From: Bacilli bacterium
Lineage (GTDB): Bacteria; Bacillota_I; Bacilli_A; ML615J-28; CAG-698
Reading direction: 5' to 3'
Length of the DNA: 6,240 nt
Assembly: GCA_028691905.1 (NCBI GenBank)
Contig: JAQUYJ010000057.1
Location: forward strand, 1 to 6,240
Positions 1 to 5,640 of this stretch are shown piece by piece (positions within the stretch are counted from its first letter, which is position 1; every line of letters begins with the position of its first letter). The translations under genes and the position numbers were made by a program. Below the pieces are notes generated by a model. That model saw only the letters and a list, made by a program, of their open reading frames with translations. It had not been told where the DNA came from and made no database searches.

Positions 1-123
1 GTAAAGCAAATTGAATTGGATAAGGAAGTGATATCCGGTATTTTTGTGAATTTAACGATATCAGCTTTTGCCTTTTTACTGATTCAGTGTACCCTTTCTA
101 TTATTTATCTTTTTATGGCTTAG
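1..123 (+). CDS. C-terminal end of a membrane protein (partial, 5' end outside window)
   Basis: Frame 1 is open from the first base to a TAG at 121-123 and gives 40 residues. The tail has a charged stretch (KQIELDKEV) followed by a hydrophobic segment of about 25 residues (roughly residues 14-39, containing FAFLLIQCTLS) that runs to the C-terminus, so the protein ends in or just after a membrane helix. The stop codon overlaps the Shine-Dalgarno AGGAGG (122-127) of the next gene, which implies translational coupling and one transcript with the DUF3137 and LemA genes. Too little is present to name the family. It is called coding because of the open frame, the membrane-helix composition and the tight junction with the downstream gene. 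Confidence 0.7.
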   Translation, partial: VKQIELDKEVISGIFVNLTISAFAFLLIQCTLSIIYLFMA

Positions 124-132
124 GAGGAAGAT

Positions 133-1029
133 ATGGATTTTACAGAATTAAATATTGTTCGTAAAAAATGTGCCCAAAAAACGATTATTGGATCCATTCT
201 TGCAGCTATCGGAGGTTTGATGTTTTTGATTCCGTATGCCGGAGGAGAATCCGCCTTTGCTTTACAGCAGTTTCTAGGTGTATTTGTATTGGCAATTGGT
301 ATTATTTTCATCGGATTCGGTGCAGCGAAATTTCAACAGCTGAAGAATAATTTCAAACAGGTTCACCTGAAAAAAATGATTCAGGAACTGTATAGGGAAG
401 TTCGTTACGAACCAAAAGCAGGAATAGGGCTGGATCGGATCTATGCCTGTAAATTTATAAAAAGGGCAGATCGTTCCCACACAGAAGATTTGATTATAGG
501 TGAATATGATGATGTCCATTTTGAAACCTGTGATGTCCGCCTGGAAGAACGCCATGTCCGTCATACAAAAAACGGAACACAGGTCTATTATGTTACCTAT
601 TTTTTAGGGAGATTTTTTGAATTTGATTTCCCAAAAGAGTTTAAAGGTCAAATTATCGTTACAGAAGGCGGAATGTTTACGCTTTTCTCGAATTTAAAAA
701 AAATAGAAATGGAATCTGTCGATTTCAACAAGAAATTCAAAACCTATTCTACGGACGAACATAATGCGTTTTATATTTTAACGCCACATCTGATGGAAGA
801 AATTATGGATTTGGAGAAACGCAATCCCGGACAGATCGGATTATCCTTCATTGGGAATCGTTTGAGTATTGCTATCAATAATCATAAGAACACTTTTGAA
901 TTAAATATGTTTAAAGAAATAGACGGATCCACATTGGAAGAATTGAAAAGGGATTTGGGTATTATCCAGTCCATCGTAACAGAGCTCAAATTAAATCGCA
1001 ATATATTCAAATATGAGGAGGTAAAATAA
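133..1029 (+). CDS. DUF3137 family two-TM membrane protein
   Basis: 298 residues. Two membrane helices lie near the N-terminus (about residues 17-36 and 43-63), followed by a soluble, probably cytoplasmic, domain of about 230 residues. Features that I recognise from DUF3137 proteins are the segment around residues 118-165 (a charged strand, then VYYVTYFLGRFFEFDFPKEF, then GQIIV) and the later block FKTYSTDEHNAFYILTPHLM near residue 202, followed by GLSFIGNRLSIAI near 236. Biochemical function is unknown for the family, which often sits beside LemA genes, as here. The start at 133 has AGGAGG at 122-127, five bases upstream. The stop overlaps the lemA start by one base (TAATG), so the two are translationally coupled and probably act together at the membrane. 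Family call is by memory of conserved blocks, not by a search. Confidence 0.82.
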   Translation: MDFTELNIVRKKCAQKTIIGSILAAIGGLMFLIPYAGGESAFALQQFLGVFVLAIGIIFIGFGAAKFQQLKNNFKQVHLKKMIQELYREVRYEPKAGIGLDRIYACKFIKRADRSHTEDLIIGEYDDVHFETCDVRLEERHVRHTKNGTQVYYVTYFLGRFFEFDFPKEFKGQIIVTEGGMFTLFSNLKKIEMESVDFNKKFKTYSTDEHNAFYILTPHLMEEIMDLEKRNPGQIGLSFIGNRLSIAINNHKNTFELNMFKEIDGSTLEELKRDLGIIQSIVTELKLNRNIFKYEEVK

Positions 1030-1610
1030 TGAATTTAGTATTTGGATTAGGAACAACTGGTTGGATTTTATTAATTGTCGGTGCAGTCTTATTACTTGTT
1101 ATTATGTGGTATATTGGTGTAATGAATCAATTACGTCAATTGGAAGTAAAAGTCGAAGAAGCAGAAAGCGGAATTGATGTTGCATTGACCAAACGATTTG
1201 ATGCATTGACAAAAATGCTGGAAACGACAAAAGGGTATGCGAAACACGAAGCAGAAACACTGGAAAAAGTTATCAAATGGCGTAATGGTATTCCGAGTGA
1301 TGCTACCCTGGCACAAAAACAGGAATTTGCCAGCAGCCTGGCAAAAGTGGCAAATGGTATTAATGTTGTCGTTGAACAATATCCCGATTTAAAAGCAAAT
1401 ACGATGTTCGGTAATTTGCAGAATGCAATCATGGATACAGAAGAACATCTGCAGGCAGCACGTAGACTGTACAATGCGAATGTCCGTTCAATCAATCACA
1501 TCATTGTTACATTCCCACAAAGTATTGTAGCAAATGCAATCAAGATGGAAAAGAAAGAATTCTTTGAAGCAGAAGAAGCAAAAAAACAGGACGTAAAAAT
1601 GAATTTTTAA
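1029..1610 (+). CDS. lemA: LemA family protein
   Basis: 193 residues, the usual LemA length. An N-terminal membrane helix (about residues 11-31) is followed by a long helical domain. Family landmarks are present in order: IDVALTKRFDAL at about 49-60, ETTKGYAKHE at 65-74, EQYPDLKAN at 116-124, RRLYNANV at 145-152, and the end motif FP..IVANAI then KKEFFEAEE at 175-183. The usual RRxDLIPNLVETVKGY block appears here as TKRFDALTKMLETTKGY, lacking Pro-Asn, a variant I believe occurs in a Firmicute subgroup. LemA proteins are membrane-anchored helical bundles of unclear function; Listeria LemA yields a presented peptide antigen. The start overlaps the DUF3137 stop, and GAGGT at 1017-1021 serves as ribosome binding site. 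It is the last gene of its operon, followed at once by a terminator. Confidence 0.93.
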   Translation: MNLVFGLGTTGWILLIVGAVLLLVIMWYIGVMNQLRQLEVKVEEAESGIDVALTKRFDALTKMLETTKGYAKHEAETLEKVIKWRNGIPSDATLAQKQEFASSLAKVANGINVVVEQYPDLKANTMFGNLQNAIMDTEEHLQAARRLYNANVRSINHIIVTFPQSIVANAIKMEKKEFFEAEEAKKQDVKMNF

Positions 1611-1634
1611 AGCATGCAAACGCATGCTTTTTTT
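1609..1634 (+). terminator. Rho-independent terminator after lemA
   Basis: A perfect 9-bp stem AAAGCATGC / GCATGCTTT (1609-1617 with 1622-1630) closes an AAAC loop and runs into a T tract ending at 1634. It begins at the lemA stop codon and ends the DUF3137-lemA operon, separating it from the cassette that starts at about 1697. Confidence 0.9.
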
Positions 1635-1696
1635 AATACTCAATATTATGATAATTATAGTTTGATATAAGCATAAAAATAAAATAAAAAAAGTTA

Positions 1697-1718
1697 AATT
1701 CTCATCAAAATGAGTATT
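1697..1718. promoter_or_regulatory. Inverted repeat at the -35 element, candidate operator
   Basis: CTCAT-CAAA-ATGAG at 1701-1714 is a perfect 5-bp dyad. It extends to 1697-1718 as AAT.CTCAT / ATGAG.ATT with one mismatch, a 22-bp dyad of the size bound by dimeric XRE-type repressors or activators. Its right end touches the -35 hexamer at 1717-1722. It has no U-tract, so a terminator is unlikely. Binding by the regulator encoded at 1966-3228 is inference from position and autoregulation in RNPP families. Confidence 0.5.
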
Positions 1719-1745
1719 GACTTAATGAAAACACTTTGATATAAT
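1717..1745 (+). promoter_or_regulatory. Near-consensus sigma-A promoter for the peptide-regulator operon
   Basis: TTGACT at 1717-1722 and TATAAT at 1740-1745 are separated by exactly 17 bp, one base short of the perfect consensus. Transcription should start at about 1752, leaving a leader of about 47 bases before the small gene. A second TATAAT at 1753-1758 has no matching -35. A promoter this strong in front of a regulator suggests that control is exerted by a DNA-binding protein, consistent with the dyad at its -35. Confidence 0.85.
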
Positions 1746-1752
1746 AAAAGCA

Positions 1753-1770
1753 TATAATAGTAATATTATA
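1753..1770 (+). repeat. AT-only inverted repeat in the leader
   Basis: TATAATA-GTAA-TATTATA gives 7-bp arms around a 4-base loop, placed at roughly +1 to +19 of the predicted transcript. It may be a second operator site, a weak 5' stem that protects the mRNA, or simply an effect of AT richness. There is no sequence similarity to the dyad at 1697-1718. Confidence 0.35.
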
Positions 1771-1798
1771 AAAAAATCGGGAAAGGAGGCAGTTTCAA

Positions 1799-1951
1799 AT
1801 GAAAAAATTAGCAAAAGTTTTCTTGTGCTTGACTTTAATTGCAATGCTTTGCTTTGCGACAATGGGCGTTCGTAAAGATGGACCAGGACCTGATGATCGA
1901 CCAATAGGTTATATTAACGTGTCTTATTATCGCTTTGATCGTAAGTTATAA
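1799..1951 (+). CDS. Short secreted peptide, candidate pheromone precursor of the RNPP type
   Basis: A 50-codon gene, easily missed by gene callers. Evidence that it is real: a perfect AAAGGAGG at 1782-1789 nine bases before the ATG, a near-consensus promoter 50 bases upstream, and a stop only 14 bases before the next gene. The product starts MKKLAKVF, has a hydrophobic core to about residue 20 (LCLTLIAMLCFA), then turns polar (KDGPGPDDRPIGYINV) and ends SYYRFDRKL. This is the shape of Phr/PapR/NprX-type precursors: a signal peptide for Sec export and a short C-terminal region that is processed into a signal peptide. A possible cleavage lies after Ala20. No good lipobox is present before Cys18. 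Which residues form the mature signal cannot be told; the C-terminal 5-9 residues or the Pro-rich middle are candidates. An alternative is a small membrane-active peptide or toxin, less likely given the downstream receptor-like gene. Confidence 0.8.
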   Translation: MKKLAKVFLCLTLIAMLCFATMGVRKDGPGPDDRPIGYINVSYYRFDRKL

Positions 1952-1965
1952 GGGAAGGCAATTCT

Positions 1966-3228
1966 ATGAATCTAAAAAAGGAACTCGGGTGGAGTCGAAT
2001 TCTTTTTGATTTTGAGATTACTAAATACTTTTTAGATAATCGTAACATAATCGCAACCATCAATTATTTCCGTCAGTCCCGGGGTATCAACAAAAAACAA
2101 ATCCAAAAGGACAATAAAATATCCCATGCAACTTTTCGAAGAGCAGAGCTAAATTATTTTGTTGATCATCCGGAATTGATTAAGAAAATGGCAACGTATT
2201 TTCAAATTCCCACTGATTATAAAGAGGGGATCGTTCAAGAAGCGAATTCTCATTTTAATCTATTATATACCTATTTAAATTTAGGCGATTTTGAAAAAAT
2301 GGAATATCACTACAAACAGATTGAACTAATAAAAATGACCTACCCTAACAGTTTCTTTCTTGCAATATTTCATTTTGCAAGGCTGGTCTATTATGTTGGG
2401 TCTCCTTTACGGGTGGAATTAAATGCGATAAAAGAATCGATTGAAGTATTACAACTATTTCGCGATGATTTGCTGGATGTTTTTATTTTCCTGTTGGATT
2501 ATTATCTGTTATGTTATTATTCATTGATGCATGACAAGATTAATACGACGATTTATGCGAAAAAGATCTATTTAGAATCAGCTAAATACCCTAGTTTACT
2601 GCCCTTGGTTTTGTATCAGCTTTCGCTCAATTATTATTTTATTAATGATTATGCTAACTCGATTTTTTACTCTTTGGAAGTACTGCCGATGTTGGAAAAT
2701 GAATTGAATTATAATCGAGCTTTGTACTGTAACTTAAACATTGCCATTTGTTTTGAAAGATTAAACAATACAGTAAAAAGTAAAGAATTACTGGATCGCA
2801 TCTTTTTGTATCTAATGGCCAATCACGTTCCCCGTGTAGCTTATTTGGCGAAACTGACACTTGCCAATTGCTATATCAGTGAGGAAAATTATGTAGAAGC
2901 AATCCCGATTTTTGAAGAATTGGAAATGGACCGCCCGAGCAGGGGGGAAAATTCCCTAATGTTACTCTACTGCTTTTACAAAACAAAAGAAGAGCATCTA
3001 TTTAATGCTTTAAAAGACACAATAGATGAAGAAGTTGAAAAAGACAATTTTTATCTCGGATATTACGATGTTGTATTATTATTGGCAGAATTATTTAATC
3101 AGAACAAGAAAAATATATTGTCGAAATTTAAGATTGCAGAGAAGTCTTTCCAAGCTTACGGAGATTCTAAAATTGTTGATTTGCTTTATAAAGAATTATC
3201 AGAAAGAAAAATAATCAGTGTTTCGTAA
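1966..3228 (+). CDS. HTH plus TPR-like transcriptional regulator, RNPP/Rgg-like peptide receptor
   Basis: 420 residues. An XRE-type helix-turn-helix lies at about residues 29-82: the recognition region runs KKQIQKDNKISHATFRRAE, followed by ELIKKMATYFQIP, matching the Sxxxxxx-E and later helix pattern of the lambda-repressor fold. A 28-residue N-terminal extension precedes it. Residues about 95-415 are almost entirely helical, with TPR-like pairs such as LLYTYLNLGDFEKMEYHY, LYQLSLNYYFINDYANSIFYS, ALYCNLNIAICFERLNNTVKSKEL and KLTLANCYISEENYVEAIPIFEEL. Length and order match PlcR/NprR/PrgX-type cytoplasmic receptors that bind re-imported peptides. The ribosome binding site is AAGG at 1955-1958. 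The gene follows the 50-residue secreted peptide by 14 bases, so both should be made from one transcript, with the peptide as likely ligand. It could alternatively be a Rgg-like stand-alone activator of adjacent genes. Ligand and targets are not shown by the sequence. Confidence 0.85.
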   Translation: MNLKKELGWSRILFDFEITKYFLDNRNIIATINYFRQSRGINKKQIQKDNKISHATFRRAELNYFVDHPELIKKMATYFQIPTDYKEGIVQEANSHFNLLYTYLNLGDFEKMEYHYKQIELIKMTYPNSFFLAIFHFARLVYYVGSPLRVELNAIKESIEVLQLFRDDLLDVFIFLLDYYLLCYYSLMHDKINTTIYAKKIYLESAKYPSLLPLVLYQLSLNYYFINDYANSIFYSLEVLPMLENELNYNRALYCNLNIAICFERLNNTVKSKELLDRIFLYLMANHVPRVAYLAKLTLANCYISEENYVEAIPIFEELEMDRPSRGENSLMLLYCFYKTKEEHLFNALKDTIDEEVEKDNFYLGYYDVVLLLAELFNQNKKNILSKFKIAEKSFQAYGDSKIVDLLYKELSERKIISVS

Positions 3229-3234
3229 ACTATT

Positions 3235-3262
3235 TTGATAATTTCGTATTCAAGTGTAAAAT
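3235..3262 (+). promoter_or_regulatory. Possible promoter for the downstream membrane operon
   Basis: TTGATA at 3235-3240 and TAAAAT at 3257-3262 are spaced by 16 bp, starting seven bases after the regulator stop codon. Transcription would begin near 3269, inside the left arm of the hairpin at 3259-3287, so this transcript would not form the whole terminator stem while read-through RNA would. No better promoter is visible between here and the gene at 3344. In AT-rich DNA a match of this quality can occur by chance. Confidence 0.4.
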
Positions 3263-3287
3263 CAACCCATCCCAGATGGGTTGATTT
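3259..3287 (+). terminator. Hairpin terminator after the regulator gene
   Basis: A perfect 12-bp stem AAATCAACCCAT / ATGGGTTGATTT (3259-3270 with 3276-3287) with loop CCCAG. The stem is strong but the T run at its 3' side is only three bases before AAAA, so termination may be partial and some read-through into the membrane operon is possible. Confidence 0.7.
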
Positions 3288-3343
3288 AAAATCGCTGGAA
3301 ATCACGCTTATTACAAACAAATCAATGAACTAGAGGTAAGCAA

Positions 3344-4432
3344 ATGAAAGATCGAATCACAGAAGTCATTAGAAAAACAGCACGCAAAAATTATTTCGAA
3401 GATGAAAACCTCATTCAGGATTTAATCAATACTGCCAATCAATCCTATGATGGATATCGACATAAGGGATGCAGTGTTGAGCAGTCTTTTCGATTAGCAA
3501 TGCAGGTAGTAGGAAATCTACATGAAGTGTTTCAATATTCGAAAGAACGTAACAGCCGTTTTTTCCTTAACGAGATTATTCATATAAGCATATTTATGAT
3601 TGCAATCTGTACTTTGTTTTTCTCCTTCGTATTGGATGTGAAGTGGTTAATGATTGGAATCAATTTCTTTTTATTGATTGTTGCTTTTTTATTGAGTTTC
3701 TTTTTATGTCAATCTCACCCTAAAAGTTCAAACGAAAAGAAAATATGTATCAAACGATTATTATTCTGTATGCTCAGCAATATCGCTCTAGTGATACCCC
3801 TACTATTTATTACTACTTGGCTCCAATATTATCCCTTTTTAGGCATGATCATTCTGGTTTTGAATATAGTGGCAGTATTTATGATTGATATCAGTAATAA
3901 AATTCTCTTTATGATAACCATTCCTGCAGTTGCTATCTCTGTTTTGGGGTGGATAAATAATCTCAATTATTTAACCTATCTGGAAATTTCAATATTTATA
4001 GTTTTTGTATTGATAGTATATTTTTCATTTTATTTATTTAAAAAAGATTTATATCATTACTTTTTGTCGTTCTACACTTTATTGCTTTTCATTATTCAAC
4101 GGATTTATCAAGTCCCTTATTGGGCATTTGTCTTGGTTTATGGATTGGGTAGCCTTTCATGGTTTTTCTTGAACCGTCTCACCCTGCAGCAGGGGATTAA
4201 AACAACGCGGAAACAAGTGAATTTTCATTTTTCCATCTTCTTTTTTGGTGTTGTAATCTTTGCTTTAATCGAACCACTGTTTTCCCATTTCCAGCAATAT
4301 TTTTCTGAACCGATTTTACCAAGAATAAGTTATATAGATATGATTGCAGTTGCTTCAATATTCATTTCACTTGAATTTATTCACCATATATGTTATTATT
4401 TGATTACCAATTATATAACAATGGTTGAGTAG
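3344..4432 (+). CDS. Polytopic membrane protein with N-terminal HAAS/permease-prefix-like domain
   Basis: 362 residues. Residues 1 to about 70 are soluble and helical: charged helices, then YDGYRHKGCSVEQSFRLAMQVVGN, which matches the 'G-S-x-E-x-A-x-x-x-A-...-G' pattern of the short cytoplasmic prefix (HAAS, DUF1700, permease prefix domain) found on many Firmicute membrane proteins next to PadR regulators. No PadR gene is seen here. The rest holds about nine or ten hydrophobic helices (approximately 79-98, 101-121, 137-157, 163-181, 185-203, 210-231, 237-251, 257-275, 294-313, 330-355), a count typical of permease-like proteins, but no catalytic or transport motif is recognisable. AGAGGT at 3332-3337 is the ribosome binding site. 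It is followed 11 bases later by a PH-like membrane gene, so the two form an operon. Being next to a peptide-receptor cassette makes it a candidate target, not a proven one. Confidence 0.75.
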   Translation: MKDRITEVIRKTARKNYFEDENLIQDLINTANQSYDGYRHKGCSVEQSFRLAMQVVGNLHEVFQYSKERNSRFFLNEIIHISIFMIAICTLFFSFVLDVKWLMIGINFFLLIVAFLLSFFLCQSHPKSSNEKKICIKRLLFCMLSNIALVIPLLFITTWLQYYPFLGMIILVLNIVAVFMIDISNKILFMITIPAVAISVLGWINNLNYLTYLEISIFIVFVLIVYFSFYLFKKDLYHYFLSFYTLLLFIIQRIYQVPYWAFVLVYGLGSLSWFFLNRLTLQQGIKTTRKQVNFHFSIFFFGVVIFALIEPLFSHFQQYFSEPILPRISYIDMIAVASIFISLEFIHHICYYLITNYITMVE

Positions 4433-4443
4433 AAGAGGAAAAA

Positions 4444-4875
4444 ATGGAAGAGATTGTAATTGCGAAAAAAACAAATTTAAGTCTATTGACAAAATTTATT
4501 ACCCTGGCATCTTTTGTTGTTTTTATTTTTATTCCAAACGAAGGAAGTAATTTCTTTCTGTTTCTGGATTACGTTTTATTTTTTCTCATTGCAGTTGTTC
4601 TTTATTTTACGATTGTACACTTGCTTTATCCCCAAGAGTTGATTACATATAAAGAGAATATGTTTATTATTCACCGCATAACCAGAAAAATTATTCTTTT
4701 TCCTAAAAACATTATTGGAACAGACAAGATCAATAAGTATTCAAGAGGAATGAAAATGCGTCACGGAACGATTCGTTTTTTTATACGAAACGAAAAATCG
4801 TTGAATATTGAATATGTTGAAAATGTCGATGAGGTTATGAATACCATTAAAACGATATTGGATCACCAAAAATAG
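4444..4875 (+). CDS. Two-TM membrane protein with bacterial PH-like domain
   Basis: 143 residues. Two membrane helices (about 13-31 and 38-60) are followed by a beta-rich tail, about residues 63-142: ELITYKENMFIIHRIT, then KIILFPKNIIGTDKI, then HGTIRFFIRNEKSLNIEYV and a closing helix VDEVMNTIKTIL. That strand-strand-helix order (a 'pivot' at LIxYKENMFII, the phrase FPxxxI, a final helix) is what bacterial PH (YdbS/YdbT-like, bPH) domains show, here in a small stand-alone form. The function of such proteins is mostly unknown. GAGGAA at 4434-4439 gives the ribosome binding site, 11 bases after the stop of the preceding gene; the pair probably works together in the membrane. Its stop codon lies inside the terminator stem at 4868-4893. 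PH assignment is by pattern only. Confidence 0.7.
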   Translation: MEEIVIAKKTNLSLLTKFITLASFVVFIFIPNEGSNFFLFLDYVLFFLIAVVLYFTIVHLLYPQELITYKENMFIIHRITRKIILFPKNIIGTDKINKYSRGMKMRHGTIRFFIRNEKSLNIEYVENVDEVMNTIKTILDHQK

Positions 4876-4893
4876 CACATATGTGCTATTTTT
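4868..4893 (+). terminator. Rho-independent terminator of the membrane operon, overlapping its stop codon
   Basis: A 26-bp perfect palindrome, AAAAATAGCACAT / ATGTGCTATTTTT, centred between 4880 and 4881. The TAG at 4873-4875 sits in the left arm and the right arm supplies the T run. Because it is symmetrical it could also stop transcription from the minus strand. It ends two bases before the -35 of the next promoter. Confidence 0.85.
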
Positions 4894-4894
4894 A

Positions 4895-4923
4895 TTGCAT
4901 TAACAGGAAACATGAGGTATAAT
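4895..4923 (+). promoter_or_regulatory. Sigma-A promoter for the YczE-like gene
   Basis: TTGCAT at 4895-4900 and a perfect TATAAT at 4918-4923, with a 17-bp spacer. Transcription should begin near 4929-4931. It overlaps the first ATG of the open frame at 4912, so translation must start downstream of it. Confidence 0.75.
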
Positions 4924-4947
4924 CATACGGGTTATAAAGGAATGAAA

Positions 4948-5589
4948 ATGAAAACAGAAAAATTAAAAGAATATAGTATTAGAATAGGATTGCTGTTACT
5001 GGCCGTTTTGATTATCTCATTTTGCGGTTCAGCTTTAGTGGTGGCCGGTATTGGTGGGGACGCTGTTCTGGTGTTTGAACAGGGTATTTCCAGTGTACTG
5101 CAATTAGAAATAGGAACGGGAATTCTCATTATCAATGTCGTCCTGTCCATCCTTTTGTGGATTATAAACAAGAAGATGATTCATATCGGAACATTTGTTG
5201 TCGCTTTATTACTGGGGCCGATGATCAATTTGATTATTGGGTGGGGATGGTTACCGATTCCGGTTTCTCTATTGGAAAGAATAGTAATGGTCTTTGTCGC
5301 AATATTGTTTCTAAGTTTTGCCTTAGCAATATATATATACGCCAATATTGGTTATTCGCCATTTGAGGGCATCCTCTTAACCATCAAGCAAAAAGTGAAA
5401 ATGCGTTTTGCATTTATAAAAATAATCAACGATGCAAGTCTATTTATAATTGGATGGCTGTTGGGTGGTACAATAGGGATTGGCTCAGTTATGACTGTAA
5501 TTCTCCTTGGTCCATTAATCGACTTATTCACTCATCTTGTGAAAAAAACAAAATGGTTGCCGGAAACTGGGCCTGTAAAAAGCATCTAA
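4948..5589 (+). CDS. YczE/YyaS/YitT-type integral membrane protein
   Basis: 213 residues from ATG 4948. The frame is open from ATG 4912, but the promoter -10 at 4918-4923 lies after that ATG, so the leader cannot encode it. ATG 4948 has AAAGGA (4936-4941) six bases upstream; ATG 4942 is almost on top of that site. Starting here the protein begins MKTEKLKEYSIRIGLLL, a usual short cytoplasmic lead into the first helix. About six helices are expected (about 10-33, 52-73, 77-98, 107-131, 159-176, 177-195). Markers of the family are QGISSV.QLEIGTGILIIN (45-63), GYSPFEGILL (135-144) and GWLLGGTIGIGSV.TVILLGPL (169-190). Two halves resemble each other (see findings). B. subtilis YczE sits beside sfp, but the family's activity is undefined. 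Single-gene transcription unit, ended by the terminator at 5608. Confidence 0.85.
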   Translation: MKTEKLKEYSIRIGLLLLAVLIISFCGSALVVAGIGGDAVLVFEQGISSVLQLEIGTGILIINVVLSILLWIINKKMIHIGTFVVALLLGPMINLIIGWGWLPIPVSLLERIVMVFVAILFLSFALAIYIYANIGYSPFEGILLTIKQKVKMRFAFIKIINDASLFIIGWLLGGTIGIGSVMTVILLGPLIDLFTHLVKKTKWLPETGPVKSI

Positions 5590-5607
5590 ATGATTCTATA
5601 GTTAATT

Positions 5608-5636
5608 AAAAAACCATGCAGCAAGCATGGTTTTTT
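5608..5636. terminator. Bidirectional terminator between the YczE-like gene and tRNA-Gln
   Basis: A 12-bp stem AAAAAACCATGC / GCATGGTTTTTT (5608-5619 with 5625-5636) with loop AGCAA. T runs occur on both strands, so it serves the plus-strand YczE-like gene and, on the minus strand, the tRNA whose 3' end is at 5641, five bases away. Confidence 0.9.
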
Positions 5637-5640
5637 AAAA

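Noticed and set aside
274..564. Minus-strand frame of 96 codons inside the DUF3137 gene
   Set aside because: Lies opposite a conserved gene, no start signals, Phe/Ile-rich composition of a shadow frame.
1136..1495. Minus-strand frame of 119 codons inside lemA
   Set aside because: Antisense to a clearly conserved LemA coding region, composition is Ser/Ala/Phe-rich as expected of a complementary frame, and no ribosome binding site or promoter is seen.
1635..1798. Riboswitch or T-box in the lemA-peptide gap
   Set aside because: The gap of 164 bases holds a dyad, a promoter and an AT-only inverted repeat; the leader after the start is about 47 bases, too short for the usual riboswitches, and no T-box or terminator/antiterminator pair is seen.
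1799..1860. Lipobox in the small peptide (Cys10 or Cys18)
   Set aside because: The residues before Cys18 (Ala-Met-Leu) and before Cys10 (Val-Phe-Leu) lack the small residue normally needed at -1, so lipoprotein processing is unlikely.
1722..1904. Minus-strand frame opposite the promoter and the peptide gene
   Set aside because: The plus-strand gene here has promoter and Shine-Dalgarno; the reverse frame has neither.
3026..3214. Plus-strand frame of 62 codons near the end of the regulator gene
   Set aside because: Shifted frame within the helical C-terminus of the regulator; no ribosome binding site and the host frame is intact to its stop.
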